6,616 nt of DNA from an uncultured Ilumatobacter sp. (GCA_937905835.1 CALCXK010000090.1:1-6616); one strand, 5' to 3'; positions 1 through 5,781 are shown, numbered from the stretch's first letter. The notes: a model not told the origin generated them from the letters alone. Translations and numbers: made by a program.

Positions 1-36
1 CACGGCTCGGGCCGGGGCGATACTTCCTCTGGCGCC

Positions 37-42
37 TATGTT
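37..42 (+). promoter_or_regulatory. Candidate -10 box for a leaderless ferredoxin reductase mRNA
   Basis: TATGTT fits the actinobacterial TAnnnT -10 pattern and ends 6 bases before the GTG at 49, so transcription would start at or next to the start codon. No Shine-Dalgarno sequence precedes that GTG, which agrees with a leaderless start. I see no convincing -35 hexamer. The same spacing recurs at other genes in this window. Confidence 0.45.
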
Positions 43-48
43 TGGTCC

Positions 49-1257
49 GTGATTGAATCGCTCGAACGTGTTGTTGTCATCGGGGCTTCGCTGGCCGGTC
101 TGCGGGCTGCGGAAACACTGCGCCAAAAGGGCTTCGTCGGGTCGGTGACGGTCGTTGGGGCTGAGCTGCATCGACCGTATGACCGACCGCCGCTGTCGAA
201 GAAGTTGCTCTCGGGCGAATGGGAGCCCGACCGGATCCAACTACGTCAGCCGGACTCGTTCGACGATCTTGACGTCGAGTGGAAGTTCGGCGTCGCTGCC
301 TCACGACTTCGTCCTGCCGACCAGCAGATCGACCTGAGCGACGGCAACTCGCTCGGCTTCGACGGGCTGATCATCGCCACAGGAGCCACACCGCGTCGCC
401 TGCCTGAGCAAGGCCGCTATCAACACGTCCACGTGTTGCGAACACTCGACGATGCGCTCGGCGTTCGTCAGCAGATTTCCGAAGGCGGCAAGCGGGTCGT
501 CGTGATTGGCGCTGGTTTTATTGGCCTCGAAGTGGCAGCGATCGCCCGACAGCTCGACAACGAGGTGATCGTTCTCGAAGGTGGATCTGCCCCACTGGTC
601 CGCGGTCTCGGTGCCGTTATGGGCGCGGTCGTCGCCGACATCCACCGGGCTCGCGGCATCGATGTTCGATGTGGCGTGACGGTCGACGGCTTGACTGCTG
701 CAGGCATTCGCGTCGACGGTGAAGAACTTATGGCCGACGTGGTGGTCGTTGGCATCGGCGTCGTCCCGGCAACCCAGTGGCTCGATGACAGCGGCCTCGA
801 ACTACGCGACGGCATCGTCTGCGACCAGACGCTCCGCGCAGCCCCAGGCATCTATGCGGCTGGCGACGTGGCGCGCTGGCCGAACCCATTGTTCGACGAG
901 GAGATGCGTGTTGAACACTGGACCAACGCCGCTGAACAGGGTGCGCTCGCAGCCGGCAATCTCCTCGCCGTTGCTGCTGGTGAGAACGCCGAGCCGTATG
1001 CGCCCGTTCCGTTTTTCTGGAGCGACCAGCTCGACCACCGCATCCAATTTCTTGGCCGATCGGCTCCAGATGATGAGGTCGTCATCGGTGCCGGTTCGGT
1101 CGCCGACGGCAAACTACTTGCGCTCTATGGACGCCGCGGAAAGCTCCATGGGGCCTTTGGCCTGAATGCTCCGCGCTGGGTGATGCCGATGCGTAAGTTG
1201 CTGCTCGAACAGGTCAGCTTCGACGACGCAGTGGCCCACGCCGCCACCCTCGAGTGA
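49..1257 (+). CDS. FAD-dependent ferredoxin reductase (rhodocoxin/putidaredoxin reductase type)
   Basis: This is a cytosolic flavoprotein of 402 residues, the usual length for the family, that passes electrons from NAD(P)H through FAD to a small ferredoxin. The ferredoxin in turn serves a P450 or Rieske-type oxygenase. Seen in the sequence: an N-terminal FAD-binding fold with GASLAG at 12-17, the family motif YDRPPLSK at 44-51, an ATG motif at about 110-112, a second dinucleotide fold with GAGFIG near 155-160 for NAD(P)H, and the second FAD motif YAAGDVARW near 269-277. A reductase C-terminal domain with PFFWSDQ follows. The GTG at 49 is chosen because it gives the normal N-terminus and has a -10-like box 6 bases upstream; all three forward frames are open upstream to the window edge. 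No ferredoxin or oxygenase gene is in the window, so the partner and final substrate are unknown. The gene ends 3 bases from the stop of a convergent gene. Confidence 0.93.
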   Translation: MIESLERVVVIGASLAGLRAAETLRQKGFVGSVTVVGAELHRPYDRPPLSKKLLSGEWEPDRIQLRQPDSFDDLDVEWKFGVAASRLRPADQQIDLSDGNSLGFDGLIIATGATPRRLPEQGRYQHVHVLRTLDDALGVRQQISEGGKRVVVIGAGFIGLEVAAIARQLDNEVIVLEGGSAPLVRGLGAVMGAVVADIHRARGIDVRCGVTVDGLTAAGIRVDGEELMADVVVVGIGVVPATQWLDDSGLELRDGIVCDQTLRAAPGIYAAGDVARWPNPLFDEEMRVEHWTNAAEQGALAAGNLLAVAAGENAEPYAPVPFFWSDQLDHRIQFLGRSAPDDEVVIGAGSVADGKLLALYGRRGKLHGAFGLNAPRWVMPMRKLLLEQVSFDDAVAHAATLE

Positions 1258-1260
1258 CGG

Positions 1261-1821
1261 CTAGCTCGGTGGGCTGAGTGCTCCTGAGATCTGGTCCTCG
1301 GTGAGGAACAGTGCCTTGCCGGTCGCTCGGAGGAGTTCGTCGTGCTCGGATCCGATCGTGTGCACGACATCTTCGAACACAATGATGCGGACGGGGCCAC
1401 TCGCCTCTTCGTTGAACAGGGTGATGGCTGCAAGCAGGTCGTTGCTTGGCACACTCGGTGGCGGGGTTTGCTTGGCGATCGTTTTGGACTGCGCTCGGAT
1501 GTCGTCGGCCAGCGCGATGGTCGTTGGGACCACGAGTTCGCCGACGTCACGCAGATGTCTCGGCTCGCCGCACCGTCGACAGCGCAACATCGGTAGCGGC
1601 GCCTCGACCTCACGGATCGACTTGCCGAACAACAGGCGATGTCGAAGAATGTCGAACCGCTGATGCAAGCTCTCAAAGCCACACCTCGGGCAGTTGCAAC
1701 GAAACGCTTCGCCCTCGCTGATCCGCTCGCCGATACGCCAGATCGCCCGCGACTTCACGAGTTCGATGGTGTCTTTGTACTGCCTGTTGAACTGGTTGCC
1801 CAGCGCATCCTTCGCCGCCAT
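1261..1821 (-). CDS. Uncharacterised protein with two CxxC knuckles (zinc-ribbon-like)
   Basis: I do not recognise a named family. The 186-residue product has a basic, probably helical N-terminus, then CNCPRCG at 42-48 and CRRCG at 81-85. Their four CxxC cysteines (44, 47, 81, 84) could hold one zinc ion with a 33-residue insertion between the knuckles. The C-terminal half (from about 90) is cysteine-free and mixed alpha/beta in character, with the hydrophobic run VRIIVFEDVVHTIG. No signal peptide or membrane segment is visible, so a cytosolic protein is inferred, perhaps one binding nucleic acid or another protein. The ATG at 1821 is the first ATG. In-frame GTG starts also exist at 1851, with GGGAG 7 bases upstream, and at 1887, so the N-terminus is uncertain by up to 22 residues. 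The gene converges on the ferredoxin reductase gene and stands alone on its strand apart from the cupin gene 177 bases upstream. The cysteine pairs argue that it is the coding strand here. Confidence 0.7.
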   Translation of the reverse strand: MAAKDALGNQFNRQYKDTIELVKSRAIWRIGERISEGEAFRCNCPRCGFESLHQRFDILRHRLLFGKSIREVEAPLPMLRCRRCGEPRHLRDVGELVVPTTIALADDIRAQSKTIAKQTPPPSVPSNDLLAAITLFNEEASGPVRIIVFEDVVHTIGSEHDELLRATGKALFLTEDQISGALSPPS

Positions 1822-1998
1822 CGTCCCAGTCTGCCCCAGTCCCGCGCCCACGCCCCATCTCCCGAAATGGAGACTGTTGTGCCGCACCGGCGCCGAGTTG
1901 CGGTCCCTATTTGGGCGCGTTGGGCGTTGATGCCGACGCGATGCGCCAGAGGTTCCACATGCACGTGCCTGCCGATGCCATCCCGAAGGACGTTCCGG

Positions 1999-2322
1999 TC
2001 AGCCGGGGATCTTGAAGACGCTCACCAGGGTGCAGCCGTTTTCGGTGCGGAAGTCGTCGTGTGTCGTGCCGGCTTCGACGGCGTAGGCGTGGCCCACTTC
2101 CATCTGGACTCCTTGCGAGACCATTGAGCCTTCGAGGATGTAGCTGAACTCGGGTTCTTCGTGATGATGAATCCCGCCGACATAGCCGGCATCGAACTTG
2201 AAGGTGGCAATCATTCTGCCGTCAGCGGCGCCGAGCGACTTCATGGCGACGCCTTCACCAAGCACCAGCCAGTCCATTGCTTCGCTATCAGTGAAGGTCC
2301 AACCTGCTGGTGCGTTGCTCAT
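1999..2322 (-). CDS. Small single-domain cupin protein
   Basis: This 107-residue protein is essentially one cupin beta-barrel, related to the ChrR-type or 2,4-dihydroxyacetylacetone-dioxygenase-like small cupins. Cupin motif 1 is GYVGGIHHHEEPEFSYILEG (about 46-65), and motif 2 is in the stretch ending AVEAGTTHDD (about 81-90). By homology His52, His54, Glu58 and His88 would hold a divalent metal. Such proteins may be dioxygenases, isomerases or ligand sensors, and the reaction cannot be told from sequence. The ATG at 2322 is preferred because TACCGT lies 6 bases upstream, a leaderless arrangement. The open frame continues upstream to 2475, but that would run into the divergent aminotransferase gene and lacks family resemblance. 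An in-frame GTG at 2340 is the main alternative. The divergent pairing with an aminotransferase-MarR operon suggests a joint role or shared control. Confidence 0.82.
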   Translation of the reverse strand: MSNAPAGWTFTDSEAMDWLVLGEGVAMKSLGAADGRMIATFKFDAGYVGGIHHHEEPEFSYILEGSMVSQGVQMEVGHAYAVEAGTTHDDFRTENGCTLVSVFKIPG

Positions 2323-2328
2323 GTCGTA

Positions 2329-2334
2329 ACGGTA
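2329..2334 (-). promoter_or_regulatory. Candidate -10 box for a leaderless cupin mRNA
   Basis: On the minus strand TACCGT (TAnnnT) is followed by 6 bases and then the cupin ATG at 2322. This spacing would put the transcript start at the start codon. It abuts the 12-bp palindrome at 2337-2348, so a protein bound there would block this promoter. Confidence 0.45.
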
Positions 2335-2336
2335 GC

Positions 2337-2348
2337 TCACCCGGGTGA
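2337..2348. promoter_or_regulatory. Perfect 12-bp palindrome, candidate operator in the divergent promoter region
   Basis: TCACCCGGGTGA equals its own reverse complement. It lies in the 88-base region between the divergent cupin and aminotransferase genes, just upstream of the cupin -10 box and about 50 bases upstream of the aminotransferase -10 box. A MarR-type regulator, a family that binds palindromes as dimers, is encoded at the end of the aminotransferase operon. That makes it the likely ligand by inference. A second, weaker inverted pair (AGGCC at 2366-2370, GGCCT at 2381-2385) lies nearer the aminotransferase promoter. Confidence 0.4.
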
Positions 2349-2397
2349 TGTCGTTGTCTGACTGAAGGCCATGGACGCGGGGCCTGCTGGGCTCCCG

Positions 2398-2403
2398 TAG
2401 GCT
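2398..2403 (+). promoter_or_regulatory. Candidate -10 box for a leaderless aminotransferase mRNA
   Basis: TAGGCT (TAnnnT) is followed by 7 bases and then the ATG at 2411. No Shine-Dalgarno sequence lies in those 7 bases and no clear -35 hexamer is visible. This would drive the aminotransferase-MarR pair. Confidence 0.45.
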
Positions 2404-2410
2404 CTGGCCT

Positions 2411-3667
2411 ATGACCTCCTCGATGGTGTCAGGACAGGGTTCGAATCTTTCGAATGTCTGGTTGAAGGTCACCAATCTCCAGGTCGTACGCGGCCTCGGT
2501 TGTCGAGTTTACGACGCGAACGACAACGCATATCTGGACTTCACTGCGGGCATTGCTGCGGCCTCGACGGGCCACTGCCATCCGAAGGTGGTGCAGGCCA
2601 TTGCGGACCAGGCGCAGCGATTCGTGCACGCGCAGGCAAACATTTACACCCACGATCTTCTTGAGCCGGTGGCTGCCCGACTGGCCGAGATGACGCCGGA
2701 CTCGATCGACACGTTCTTCTTCAGCAACTCGAGTGACGAGATCCTTGAGGCTGCGGTGAAGCTCGCTAAGCACGCCACGGGTCGCCGTAACATCATCACG
2801 TTCGACGGGGCATTCCATGGTCGCACGCTGTTGACGATGGCGATGTCGACGTCACGGGCGATCGACCGCGAAGGGTACGGACCCTTCCCGAGTGGCGTGT
2901 TCGTCGCACCGTTCCCCGATCCGCACGCGTCCGATCAAGAAGCTGAGATCAGCCGTGCGCTGCGGGGCCTCGACCGGCTGTTCCAGACTCAGGTGGCGGC
3001 GCACGAAGTCGCGGCAATCGTGATCGAACCCGTCATCGGCGAGCGCGGGTACATCCCGACCCCGGCGGCATTCATCGAAGGACTCGCCCAGCGGTGCCGA
3101 GCCGACGGGATCTTGTTTGTCGCCGACGAGACGCAGAGCGGTTTCGGTCGCACGGGCAAGATGTTCGCCATCGAGGAGCACGACATCGAGCCAGACATCA
3201 TCTGCATGTCGAAGGGTATGGCGTCCGGGTTCCCGTTCGCAGCACTCGGGACCCGTCGCGTCCATGACGACAAATGGACCCCCGGGAGCCACGGCGGTTC
3301 GTCCAATGGCACGCCACTCGGCTGTGCGGCTGCCCTTGCGACGTTCGATGTGCTGACCGAGCCCGGCTTCCTCGACAACGTGTCGGAGCGCGGAACGCAG
3401 CTGACTGACGCGCTCCGAGACTTCCAACAGCTTGATGATTCACTACTCCATGTCCGGGGCCGCGGCTTGATGGTTGCGTGTGAGTTCGACTCGGCCGAAC
3501 GCGCCAAAGCGATCGTCGAGCATTGCCTCACCGAGAGCAAAGTGATCCTGATGACTGCAGGTACCCGCAAGCGCACCATCCGCTGGATGCCGCCGCTGAT
3601 CGTGACCTCTGACGAGATCATCGAGGCGACCACGGCGTTTGCCGCTGCGATCCGCGCCACGGGCTGA
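2411..3667 (+). CDS. Class III PLP-dependent aminotransferase (4-aminobutyrate aminotransferase-like)
   Basis: This 418-residue fold-type I enzyme would move an amino group, usually from an omega-amine such as GABA or ornithine, to an oxo acid such as 2-oxoglutarate. The substrate is not readable from sequence. Seen: FTAGIAAASTGHCHP (44-58), the cofactor-stacking GAFHGRT (133-139), IEP at 205-207, the ring-nitrogen aspartate Asp239 in VADETQSGFGRTG, and the Schiff-base lysine Lys268 in MSKGMASGFP. IRWMPPL at 390-396 contains the usual C-terminal arginine that holds the carboxylate. Two cofactor-loop positions are unusual. The common NSG(A/S)E is NSSDE at 106-110, and the neighbour-subunit phosphate loop reads GGSSNGTP (295-302) where GGTxxGNP is typical. 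The catalytic residues are intact, so an active enzyme is expected. The gene is divergent from a cupin gene and followed after 6 bases by a MarR regulator gene in the same direction. Confidence 0.9.
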   Translation: MTSSMVSGQGSNLSNVWLKVTNLQVVRGLGCRVYDANDNAYLDFTAGIAAASTGHCHPKVVQAIADQAQRFVHAQANIYTHDLLEPVAARLAEMTPDSIDTFFFSNSSDEILEAAVKLAKHATGRRNIITFDGAFHGRTLLTMAMSTSRAIDREGYGPFPSGVFVAPFPDPHASDQEAEISRALRGLDRLFQTQVAAHEVAAIVIEPVIGERGYIPTPAAFIEGLAQRCRADGILFVADETQSGFGRTGKMFAIEEHDIEPDIICMSKGMASGFPFAALGTRRVHDDKWTPGSHGGSSNGTPLGCAAALATFDVLTEPGFLDNVSERGTQLTDALRDFQQLDDSLLHVRGRGLMVACEFDSAERAKAIVEHCLTESKVILMTAGTRKRTIRWMPPLIVTSDEIIEATTAFAAAIRATG

Positions 3668-3673
3668 TCGAGC

Positions 3674-4159
3674 GTGGCACGCCTCGACAATGTCCGCGTT
3701 GGCGTCTGGCGAGGCATGCAGGCGCTCGTCGGTGAGATCGAGCGGAACATTGACGACGAGCTTCATGCCGAGTGGGACATCTCTCTCGGCTGGTTCGACG
3801 TGTTGGCTTCACTCCAGCGACTGGGTGGGCGAGCTCGCCCGCTCGATGTGTCGTCCGACATGCGGCTGCCGCCCTCGACTGTCAGCCGTCGCCTCGATCG
3901 GCTTGAGGAAGAAGGATGGATCGCGCGCCACAGATATGTCGATGCCAACGATCAGCGTGCTGTCGACATCGAGTTGACCAAGACCGGACGCCGACTGTGG
4001 CGCGAGATGTCGGTCACCTATCGACGCTCGCTGCAGGCGCTGTTCGCTGTTCACCTCGACGACGCTGACATTGCCGACATGCAGCGCGTGCTCGATCTGT
4101 TGGCCGACGCCAGTCAGGAAATCGACGACACGTCACGTTCGGACTGGGCCAGCCGCTGA
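3674..4159 (+). CDS. MarR-family winged-helix transcriptional regulator
   Basis: The 161-residue protein has the MarR layout: N-terminal dimerisation helices (about 5-50), a winged helix-turn-helix, and C-terminal helices completing the dimer interface. PPSTVSRRLDRLEEEGWI at 66-83 spans the recognition helix and following turn. DANDQRAVDIELTKTG at 90-105 is the beta-wing with the conserved Asp-Arg pattern, a strong family mark. MarR dimers usually repress nearby genes and release DNA when a small ligand binds. The start is the GTG at 3674, 6 bases after the aminotransferase stop and without a Shine-Dalgarno sequence, so translation is probably coupled to the upstream gene. The likely targets are its own operon and the divergent cupin gene, through the palindrome at 2337-2348 (inferred). 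Its last 46 bases overlap the end of the convergent phosphatase gene. An activating role, or control of genes elsewhere, cannot be excluded. Confidence 0.9.
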   Translation: MARLDNVRVGVWRGMQALVGEIERNIDDELHAEWDISLGWFDVLASLQRLGGRARPLDVSSDMRLPPSTVSRRLDRLEEEGWIARHRYVDANDQRAVDIELTKTGRRLWREMSVTYRRSLQALFAVHLDDADIADMQRVLDLLADASQEIDDTSRSDWASR

Positions 4160-4971
4160 TCGTTGTCGGTCTGGGTGGGTTCGTTGCGCCTGGCGAGATG
4201 TGAGCGAACGAATGTGTCGAGCCAGAGGCCGACCACGAGCAGACCGATGGCGACGATGCCGTCCAGCCACCAGTGATTGCCAGAGGCTGACACGACGATG
4301 ATCGTGATGATCAGGTGCAGCAGGAAGAACCATCGCCACCGACTGGTGCTCACCGCAAAGATGCCGAGCGATACCACGGCAGCCCATCCGACATGGATCG
4401 AAGGCATCGCAGCAAACTGATCAGAGACGCCGGTACCGACAGGGCCGTAGATCGATGGTCCGAATCGTTCCGACAGATCTTGGTAGCCCAGGTCGGCGAG
4501 GAATCGTGGCGGGGCGACACGCCAGAACCGGATGACAAGACACATCCCGGTGAGAACGACGAGGCCGTTCCGCCAGTGCGCGAAGTGGGTGCGATGGAAC
4601 ACGAACAGCCAGATGAGAAAGGCGATGAGCGCAGGGACATGCATCAGCGCGTAGTACAGCGTGGTTGGCCAACCGAGCCAGTCGTGGCGCAAAATGAACT
4701 GTTGCAGCGACAGTTCGGTCGGCATGAACGTCGCTTCTTGGAAGTCGACGATCGACCGGGCTCGCTCGATTGCACCGTCGTTCTGGGCGAGCGGCAACTT
4801 CCGGGCGACGCGCCAAACGGCGTAGAGCGCCGAGATCAACGCGAACTCGACGGTCAGTTGCTCGGTGAACACGGCAGGCTTATCACCCGGCCTGCGTCGT
4901 CTGAGGATGAAAGCAACAAGGCTGCTGAGGATCGCAGCAATTGCCGCCTGCTCCCATGTCGGCCACTTCAT
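4114..4971 (-). CDS. PAP2-superfamily membrane phosphatase / inositol-phosphorylceramide-synthase-like protein
   Basis: This is a 285-residue integral membrane protein with about six hydrophobic segments, for example near 8-23, 105-126, 134-148, 193-208, 214-229 and 238-252. The catalytic signature of the PAP2 type-3 branch is present: RFWRVAPPR at 148-156, MPSIHVGW at 189-196 with His193, and GNHWWLD at 231-237 with His233 and Asp237. In this superfamily His233 is the expected phosphorylated nucleophile and His193 the acid. Relatives either dephosphorylate lipid phosphates or transfer phospho-headgroups, as the fungal enzyme AUR1 does, and sequence alone does not decide between them. The ATG at 4971 is used. 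An in-frame TTG at 4980 with a weak GAGAAG 9 bases upstream is an alternative. The C-terminal tail is polar and overlaps the MarR gene by 46 bp, tail to tail. The gene is divergent from the small Cys/His membrane protein gene. Confidence 0.87.
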   Translation of the reverse strand: MKWPTWEQAAIAAILSSLVAFILRRRRPGDKPAVFTEQLTVEFALISALYAVWRVARKLPLAQNDGAIERARSIVDFQEATFMPTELSLQQFILRHDWLGWPTTLYYALMHVPALIAFLIWLFVFHRTHFAHWRNGLVVLTGMCLVIRFWRVAPPRFLADLGYQDLSERFGPSIYGPVGTGVSDQFAAMPSIHVGWAAVVSLGIFAVSTSRWRWFFLLHLIITIIVVSASGNHWWLDGIVAIGLLVVGLWLDTFVRSHLARRNEPTQTDNDQRLAQSERDVSSIS

Positions 4972-5044
4972 GGCGGCCAATCGTGCCCACTTCTCGCAGC
5001 GGGCACAACGTGAGGCGCGAGCGGAGTGGGGCTGTCGAGGCCGG

Positions 5045-5050
5045 TACCCT
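5045..5050 (+). promoter_or_regulatory. Candidate -10 box for a leaderless mRNA of the Cys/His membrane protein
   Basis: TACCCT (TAnnnT) is followed by 7 bases and then the GTG at 5058. This spacing helps choose that GTG over upstream in-frame starts, which would add about 39 residues unlike a membrane protein N-terminus. Confidence 0.45.
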
Positions 5051-5057
5051 CAATGTC

Positions 5058-5324
5058 GTGCCGGCCTTCTCGACAGTCATCTGGGTGGGATTTGGTATAT
5101 TTTTCGGGTTCGTGCTGTGGAAAAGTGGCATCGCGATGCTCTCTTCGATGACACAGCTTCCACCAGCGCCTTTGCCCACGGGTGAGATGCGAAAGGTGAA
5201 CCGGAAGTACCGCTGCGACATCTGTGGTGTCGAGCTGAAAATGACGATGTCGCCTGATGAAGATCCGCCTCCGCCGCGTCATTGCCTCGAAGATATGGCC
5301 GAAGTGGCCCCGCTTTTCGACTGA
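5058..5324 (+). CDS. Small membrane protein with a C-terminal Cys/His cluster, function unknown
   Basis: The product is 88 residues. One hydrophobic segment at about 5-22 (with VGFGIFFGFVLW) should anchor it, followed by a proline-rich linker (35-40) and a compact domain. That domain carries YRCDICGVEL (Cys53, Cys56) and PRHC (His75, Cys76). Two paired ligands on each side suggest one bound zinc, or a similar metal, in a rubredoxin- or zinc-ribbon-like knuckle. The charged segment SPDEDPPPP lies between the two pairs. I do not recognise a named family. The frame is open back to 4941, but the GTG at 5058 puts the membrane segment at the very N-terminus and matches a leaderless promoter. It is divergent from the PAP2 gene, with 86 bases between starts, and convergent with crgA. 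Its role could be in envelope or redox functions, but this is a guess. Confidence 0.75.
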   Translation: MPAFSTVIWVGFGIFFGFVLWKSGIAMLSSMTQLPPAPLPTGEMRKVNRKYRCDICGVELKMTMSPDEDPPPPRHCLEDMAEVAPLFD

Positions 5325-5354
5325 GTGTGTCCGGCGGAGCAGCGAACGTCAGAC

Positions 5355-5383
5355 AAAAAAGTTATCCACAGAACTGTGGACAA
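5355..5383 (-). terminator. Probable intrinsic terminator of crgA, containing the DnaA-box pair
   Basis: Read on the minus strand, UUGUCCACAG and CUGUGGAUAA can pair over 10 positions with one G-U wobble around a two-base loop (in practice about 9 pairs and a four-base loop). One C and six U (plus-strand A-run 5355-5360) follow. It lies about 80 bases beyond the crgA stop at 5464. On the plus strand no U-run follows the hairpin, so it should act in one direction. The stem is only moderately GC-rich. Confidence 0.5.
5362..5383. promoter_or_regulatory. Two inverted perfect DnaA boxes
   Basis: TTATCCACA at 5362-5370 on the plus strand matches the general DnaA box TTATNCACA exactly. TGTGGACAA at 5375-5383 is TTGTCCACA on the minus strand, the preferred box of Streptomyces and Mycobacterium. 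They face each other across GAAC. An A-run (5355-5360) is adjacent, and TTTCACACA at 5414-5422 is a one-mismatch box. The gap lies between the ends of two convergent genes. It could be a DnaA-binding locus, but the same bases form a terminator hairpin. Confidence 0.5.
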
Positions 5384-5463
5384 GTACACCAATTCCGCCA
5401 TCCATCACAAAAGTTTCACACAGGGCGAAACCTGGGTTGAATCGGCGGTCAGTCAGTGGGCTG

Positions 5464-5781
5464 CTATTGCCACTTTGTGGCGGTGTAGAGCCCACCAAGG
5501 ATGGCGATCAATCCAGCGAGGGTCGGCCAGTTGCTGTCGGTGAAGATCAGGTAGCGCGCCATGATCAGCAAGCCGCCACCAATGAGCAGTGTGAGCATGA
5601 TCACTGGAATCCAGTTGGGCGGGATCAACTGACGGCGTTGTGCTTTTGGTGTGTACCGCGCCGACGCAGCGACCTCATGGTCGGTGTGCGCTGAATTCGA
5701 ACGAGGTGCGGAACGGCCGCGGGGGCGAGTACCTAGCTCCGTGACTCGTCCGCCACCAGTTTTTCGCTTCGGAGGTGCCAT
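5464..5781 (-). CDS. crgA: Cell division protein CrgA
   Basis: The 105-residue protein has the CrgA plan: a long basic, disordered cytoplasmic N-terminus (1-50), two transmembrane segments (about 57-78 and 86-101), and a short C-terminus ending in TATKWQ. The known CrgA proteins end similarly, in an Arg-Trp or Lys-Trp motif. IPPNWIPV at 53-60 leads into the first membrane segment. In actinobacteria CrgA sits at the septum, binds FtsZ, FtsQ, FtsI and FtsW, and helps recruit peptidoglycan synthesis. Mycobacterial and Streptomyces CrgA are somewhat shorter (about 84-93 residues), and the extra length here is in the basic tail. The ATG at 5781 is used because TATGCT lies 8 bases upstream; the in-frame extension to 5811 looks unrelated. 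Position next to trpG/pabA and a Pro/Thr-rich protein end fits the crgA-trpG-pknB neighbourhood of other actinobacteria and supports the call. Confidence 0.83.
   Translation of the reverse strand: MAPPKRKTGGGRVTELGTRPRGRSAPRSNSAHTDHEVAASARYTPKAQRRQLIPPNWIPVIMLTLLIGGGLLIMARYLIFTDSNWPTLAGLIAILGGLYTATKWQ

Noticed and set aside
1858..1873. Inverted repeat TCTCC/GGAGA with a six-base loop after the cupin gene
   Set aside because: Only five pairs and no U-run follows on either strand, so it is too weak to call a terminator.
1822..1998. 177-base gap between the zinc-ribbon and cupin genes searched for a small gene or RNA
   Set aside because: No frame with a plausible start and protein character and no strong structure was seen; it probably only holds the leader of the zinc-ribbon gene.
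1639..2127. Plus-strand open frame of 162 codons
   Set aside because: It is opposite the zinc-ribbon and cupin genes, is rich in Arg/Pro/Ala as GC-rich shadow frames are, and shows no domain.
2323..2475. N-terminal extension of the cupin gene up to 2475
   Set aside because: It would overlap the divergent aminotransferase start by 65 bases and adds sequence unlike a small cupin; the ATG at 2322 has a fitting -10 box.
4315..5013. Plus-strand open frame of 232 codons opposite the PAP2 gene
   Set aside because: The minus strand carries clear PAP2 motifs and membrane segments. The plus frame is a charged low-information translation, a typical shadow.
4941..5057. Upstream extension of the Cys/His membrane protein
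   Set aside because: It would overlap the PAP2 start and put about 39 polar residues before the membrane segment. The GTG at 5058 is better placed.
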